A program made the position numbers and the translations under genes. DNA of 64,000 nucleotides from CAYWVR01 sp964461715 (GTDB lineage: Bacteria; Planctomycetota; Phycisphaerae; FEN-1346): contig CAYWVR010000004.1 of NCBI GenBank assembly GCA_964461715.1, forward strand, positions 1-64,000, given 5' to 3'. How positions within the stretch are numbered: position 1 is the stretch's first letter; each line of letters begins with the position of its first letter. The notes beneath the pieces were generated by a model that saw only the letters and a list, made by a program, of their open reading frames with translations, ran no database searches and was not told the origin of the DNA. Shown in pieces: positions 63,971 to 64,000 of this stretch.

Positions 63971-64000
63971 CGAAAAGTCGAAGGACGCCCCGCGAGGGTC

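Overview
The window is about 64 kb of very GC-rich bacterial DNA from a draft scaffold: a run of exactly 100 N lies at 25086-25185. Gene content points to the Planctomycetota or a close PVC relative. The markers are secreted proteins with dockerin repeats and PEP-CTERM tails, a SpoIVB-type S55 peptidase outside any sporulation context, OPT-like membrane proteins of the DUF6785/DUF6784 kind, an FtsX permease fused to a large extracytoplasmic region, and many GTG starts. This assignment comes from family knowledge and codon style; no rRNA is present.

Layout. 1-60 is the tail of what looks like a DNA methyltransferase. 265-6859 holds a secreted heparinase-like protein, a soluble PAS histidine kinase with an overlapping LuxR-type regulator, and a secreted beta-helix/PA14 protein. 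7009-8672 (minus) carries msrB and a CNNM/CBS protein whose last codons lie inside a 79-bp palindrome. A tRNA-Leu(CAA) follows, then pruA (9039-10673). 10762-11801 (minus) is a coupled pair: a ribbon-helix-helix regulator with CxxC motifs and a His-repeat membrane protein, with a palindromic operator in the promoter. 12128-28260 is a surface-protein region: a strong promoter, a long structured leader, a PEP-CTERM/dockerin protein of about 4,180 residues, the scaffold gap, a second PEP-CTERM protein, and a trypsin-like protease with dockerin and PEP-CTERM.

28359-40171 is an operon-like set of five genes behind one TTGACA promoter: OPT-like protein, M28-like/FtsX fusion, second OPT-like protein, mini-FtsX, ABC ATPase. 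It is the best candidate here for an undescribed system. 40204-49429 (minus) is a sugar-uptake operon (TPR protein, membrane-anchored binding protein, two permeases, fucose isomerase, GHL6-like glycosidase), much of it joined by 4-bp start/stop overlaps. It ends in gene debris.

49579-55788 (plus) has rbsK, truD, a DegP-like protease, a collapsed glycerate kinase, a sugar-phosphate isomerase, thiL and tsaE. 55838-63934 (minus) has a beta-propeller protein, the S55 protein, and a coupled operon of 2-hydroxyacyl-CoA dehydratase-like protein, LPG-synthase-type membrane protein, PHP hydrolase and ogt.

Together the genes suggest a polysaccharide-degrading bacterium. Secreted or surface beta-helix and heparinase-like proteins would release sugars, the minus-strand operon would import and isomerise fucose or a similar sugar, and the FtsX/OPT operon would do an unknown envelope transport job. 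Short gene remnants at 40204-40566, 53209-53491 and perhaps 44406-44712 show local gene loss.
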